In this document: positions 6,315-6,723 of the stretch, one piece after another | How positions within the stretch are numbered: position 1 is the stretch's first letter | Layout: every line of letters starts with the position of its first letter | Source of the DNA: GCA-002731945 sp036344135 | GTDB lineage: Bacteria; Pseudomonadota; Alphaproteobacteria; MED-G09 | Length of the DNA stretch: 6,723 nt | Assembly (NCBI GenBank): GCA_036344135.1 | Contig: JAYYUG010000101.1 | Location: 1 to 6,723 of the forward strand | Reading direction: 5' to 3' | Notes under the pieces: generated by a model | What the model saw: only the letters and a program-made list of their open reading frames with translations | Databases searched by the model: none | What the model was told of the DNA's origin: nothing | Program-made: the position numbers and the translations under genes

Positions 6315-6723
6315 TCACTCAAGTCCTATTAGCACTTTATACGAAGACCCTGTCCTTCCTTCTGTAATATTTGATTGTAATCCTTCTATTGCCAATGAGA
6401 AGGGAACTATGGCCTGATCTTTTAAATTTAATGAAGAACGTTTTGACCATTTGTCTATAATTGTGTTTTCAGGGCCTACGAAAGCTATAAAAATTGTAAA
6501 TTCCAATGTCTTTGATCTAGATTTATCTGCGCCAATTATATCCCCCACAATACCTAAATCATAATTTACCGTTTTCCTCTTTAGATTATAATCACAAATC
6601 ATTACTGTTCTATTCAATTCTACATTTAGACTTACGCCTTCGGAAGATCTAACTTCTTTTGACTCAGAGCCTTTAAGTATGGCTGCACGAGGGCATGGAC
6701 CAGGATCATAATCAACTTTTGAG
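6315..6723 (-). CDS. Uncharacterised small protein, possible lipoprotein; 5' end outside window
   Basis: An open frame enters from the window edge and ends at TGA (6315-6317), giving 135 visible codons. It has no start in the window that need be real. A TTG at 6617 is in frame, but the frame stays open upstream of it. The visible part begins with YDPGPCPRAAILKGSES, contains a single CDY motif, then alternating polar and hydrophobic strands (TLEFTIFIAFVGPE) and ends EGRTGSSYKVLIGLE. No transmembrane segment or enzyme motif is visible. The CPR-AIL start, the C-Y motif and the GRTG-x-Y-x-VL-G end resemble, from memory, a family of alphaproteobacterial putative lipoproteins of unknown function. 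A signal peptide with lipobox would lie outside the window. It is co-directional with gcv but separated from it by the gcv promoter. The function is unknown. Confidence 0.7.
   Translation of the reverse strand, partial: SKVDYDPGPCPRAAILKGSESKEVRSSEGVSLNVELNRTVMICDYNLKRKTVNYDLGIVGDIIGADKSRSKTLEFTIFIAFVGPENTIIDKWSKRSSLNLKDQAIVPFSLAIEGLQSNITEGRTGSSYKVLIGLE

Noticed and set aside
1..6723. Mobile element, phage, CRISPR or defence island
   Set aside because: No transposase, integrase, terminal repeats, spaced direct repeats or restriction partner are visible. The methylase is of the solitary CcrM type beside housekeeping genes.

Overview
The window is an AT-rich stretch in which every credible gene lies on the minus strand, so transcription runs from high to low coordinates. 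It looks like an alphaproteobacterium. The evidence is a CcrM-type GANTC adenine methyltransferase with its C-terminal RAMA-like domain, an adjacent RNase HII gene, a glycine decarboxylase P-protein split into two subunits, and a small protein resembling a putative lipoprotein family I recall from that class. I cannot place it to genus. TAA, TAG and TGA all act as normal stops here.

In transcription order: (1) 6723-6315 is the C-terminal part of a small, probably exported or lipoprotein-like protein, cut by the window edge. (2) 6305-6044 is a control region, with a near-consensus sigma70-type promoter (TTGACA, 16 bases, TAGAAT), a complete tandem glycine riboswitch, and an expression platform next to the gcvT ribosome binding site. 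(3) 6043-1686 is a tightly packed glycine cleavage operon, gcvT-gcvH-gcvPA-gcvPB, with 3-nt gaps or an ATGA overlap between genes. Together these make the T, H and two-subunit P proteins that split glycine into CO2, ammonia and methylene-tetrahydrofolate. The L-protein (lipoamide dehydrogenase) is not in the window. (4) 1719-1084 is rnhB, which starts inside the end of gcvPB and so appears to belong to the same transcript. It carries one in-frame TAA at codon 51. (5) 1083-983 is a 101-nt spacer with an inverted repeat built from two GANTC sites. (6) 982-1 is ccrM, which runs off the window just before its natural end.

The main points of interest are the nonsense codon that separates the catalytic residues of an otherwise intact RNase HII, the position of that gene downstream of a glycine riboswitch, and paired GANTC sites at the two likely transcription starts in a segment that also encodes the GANTC methylase. 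I see no mobile element, CRISPR array, tRNA or rRNA, and I do not see a wholly new system here.
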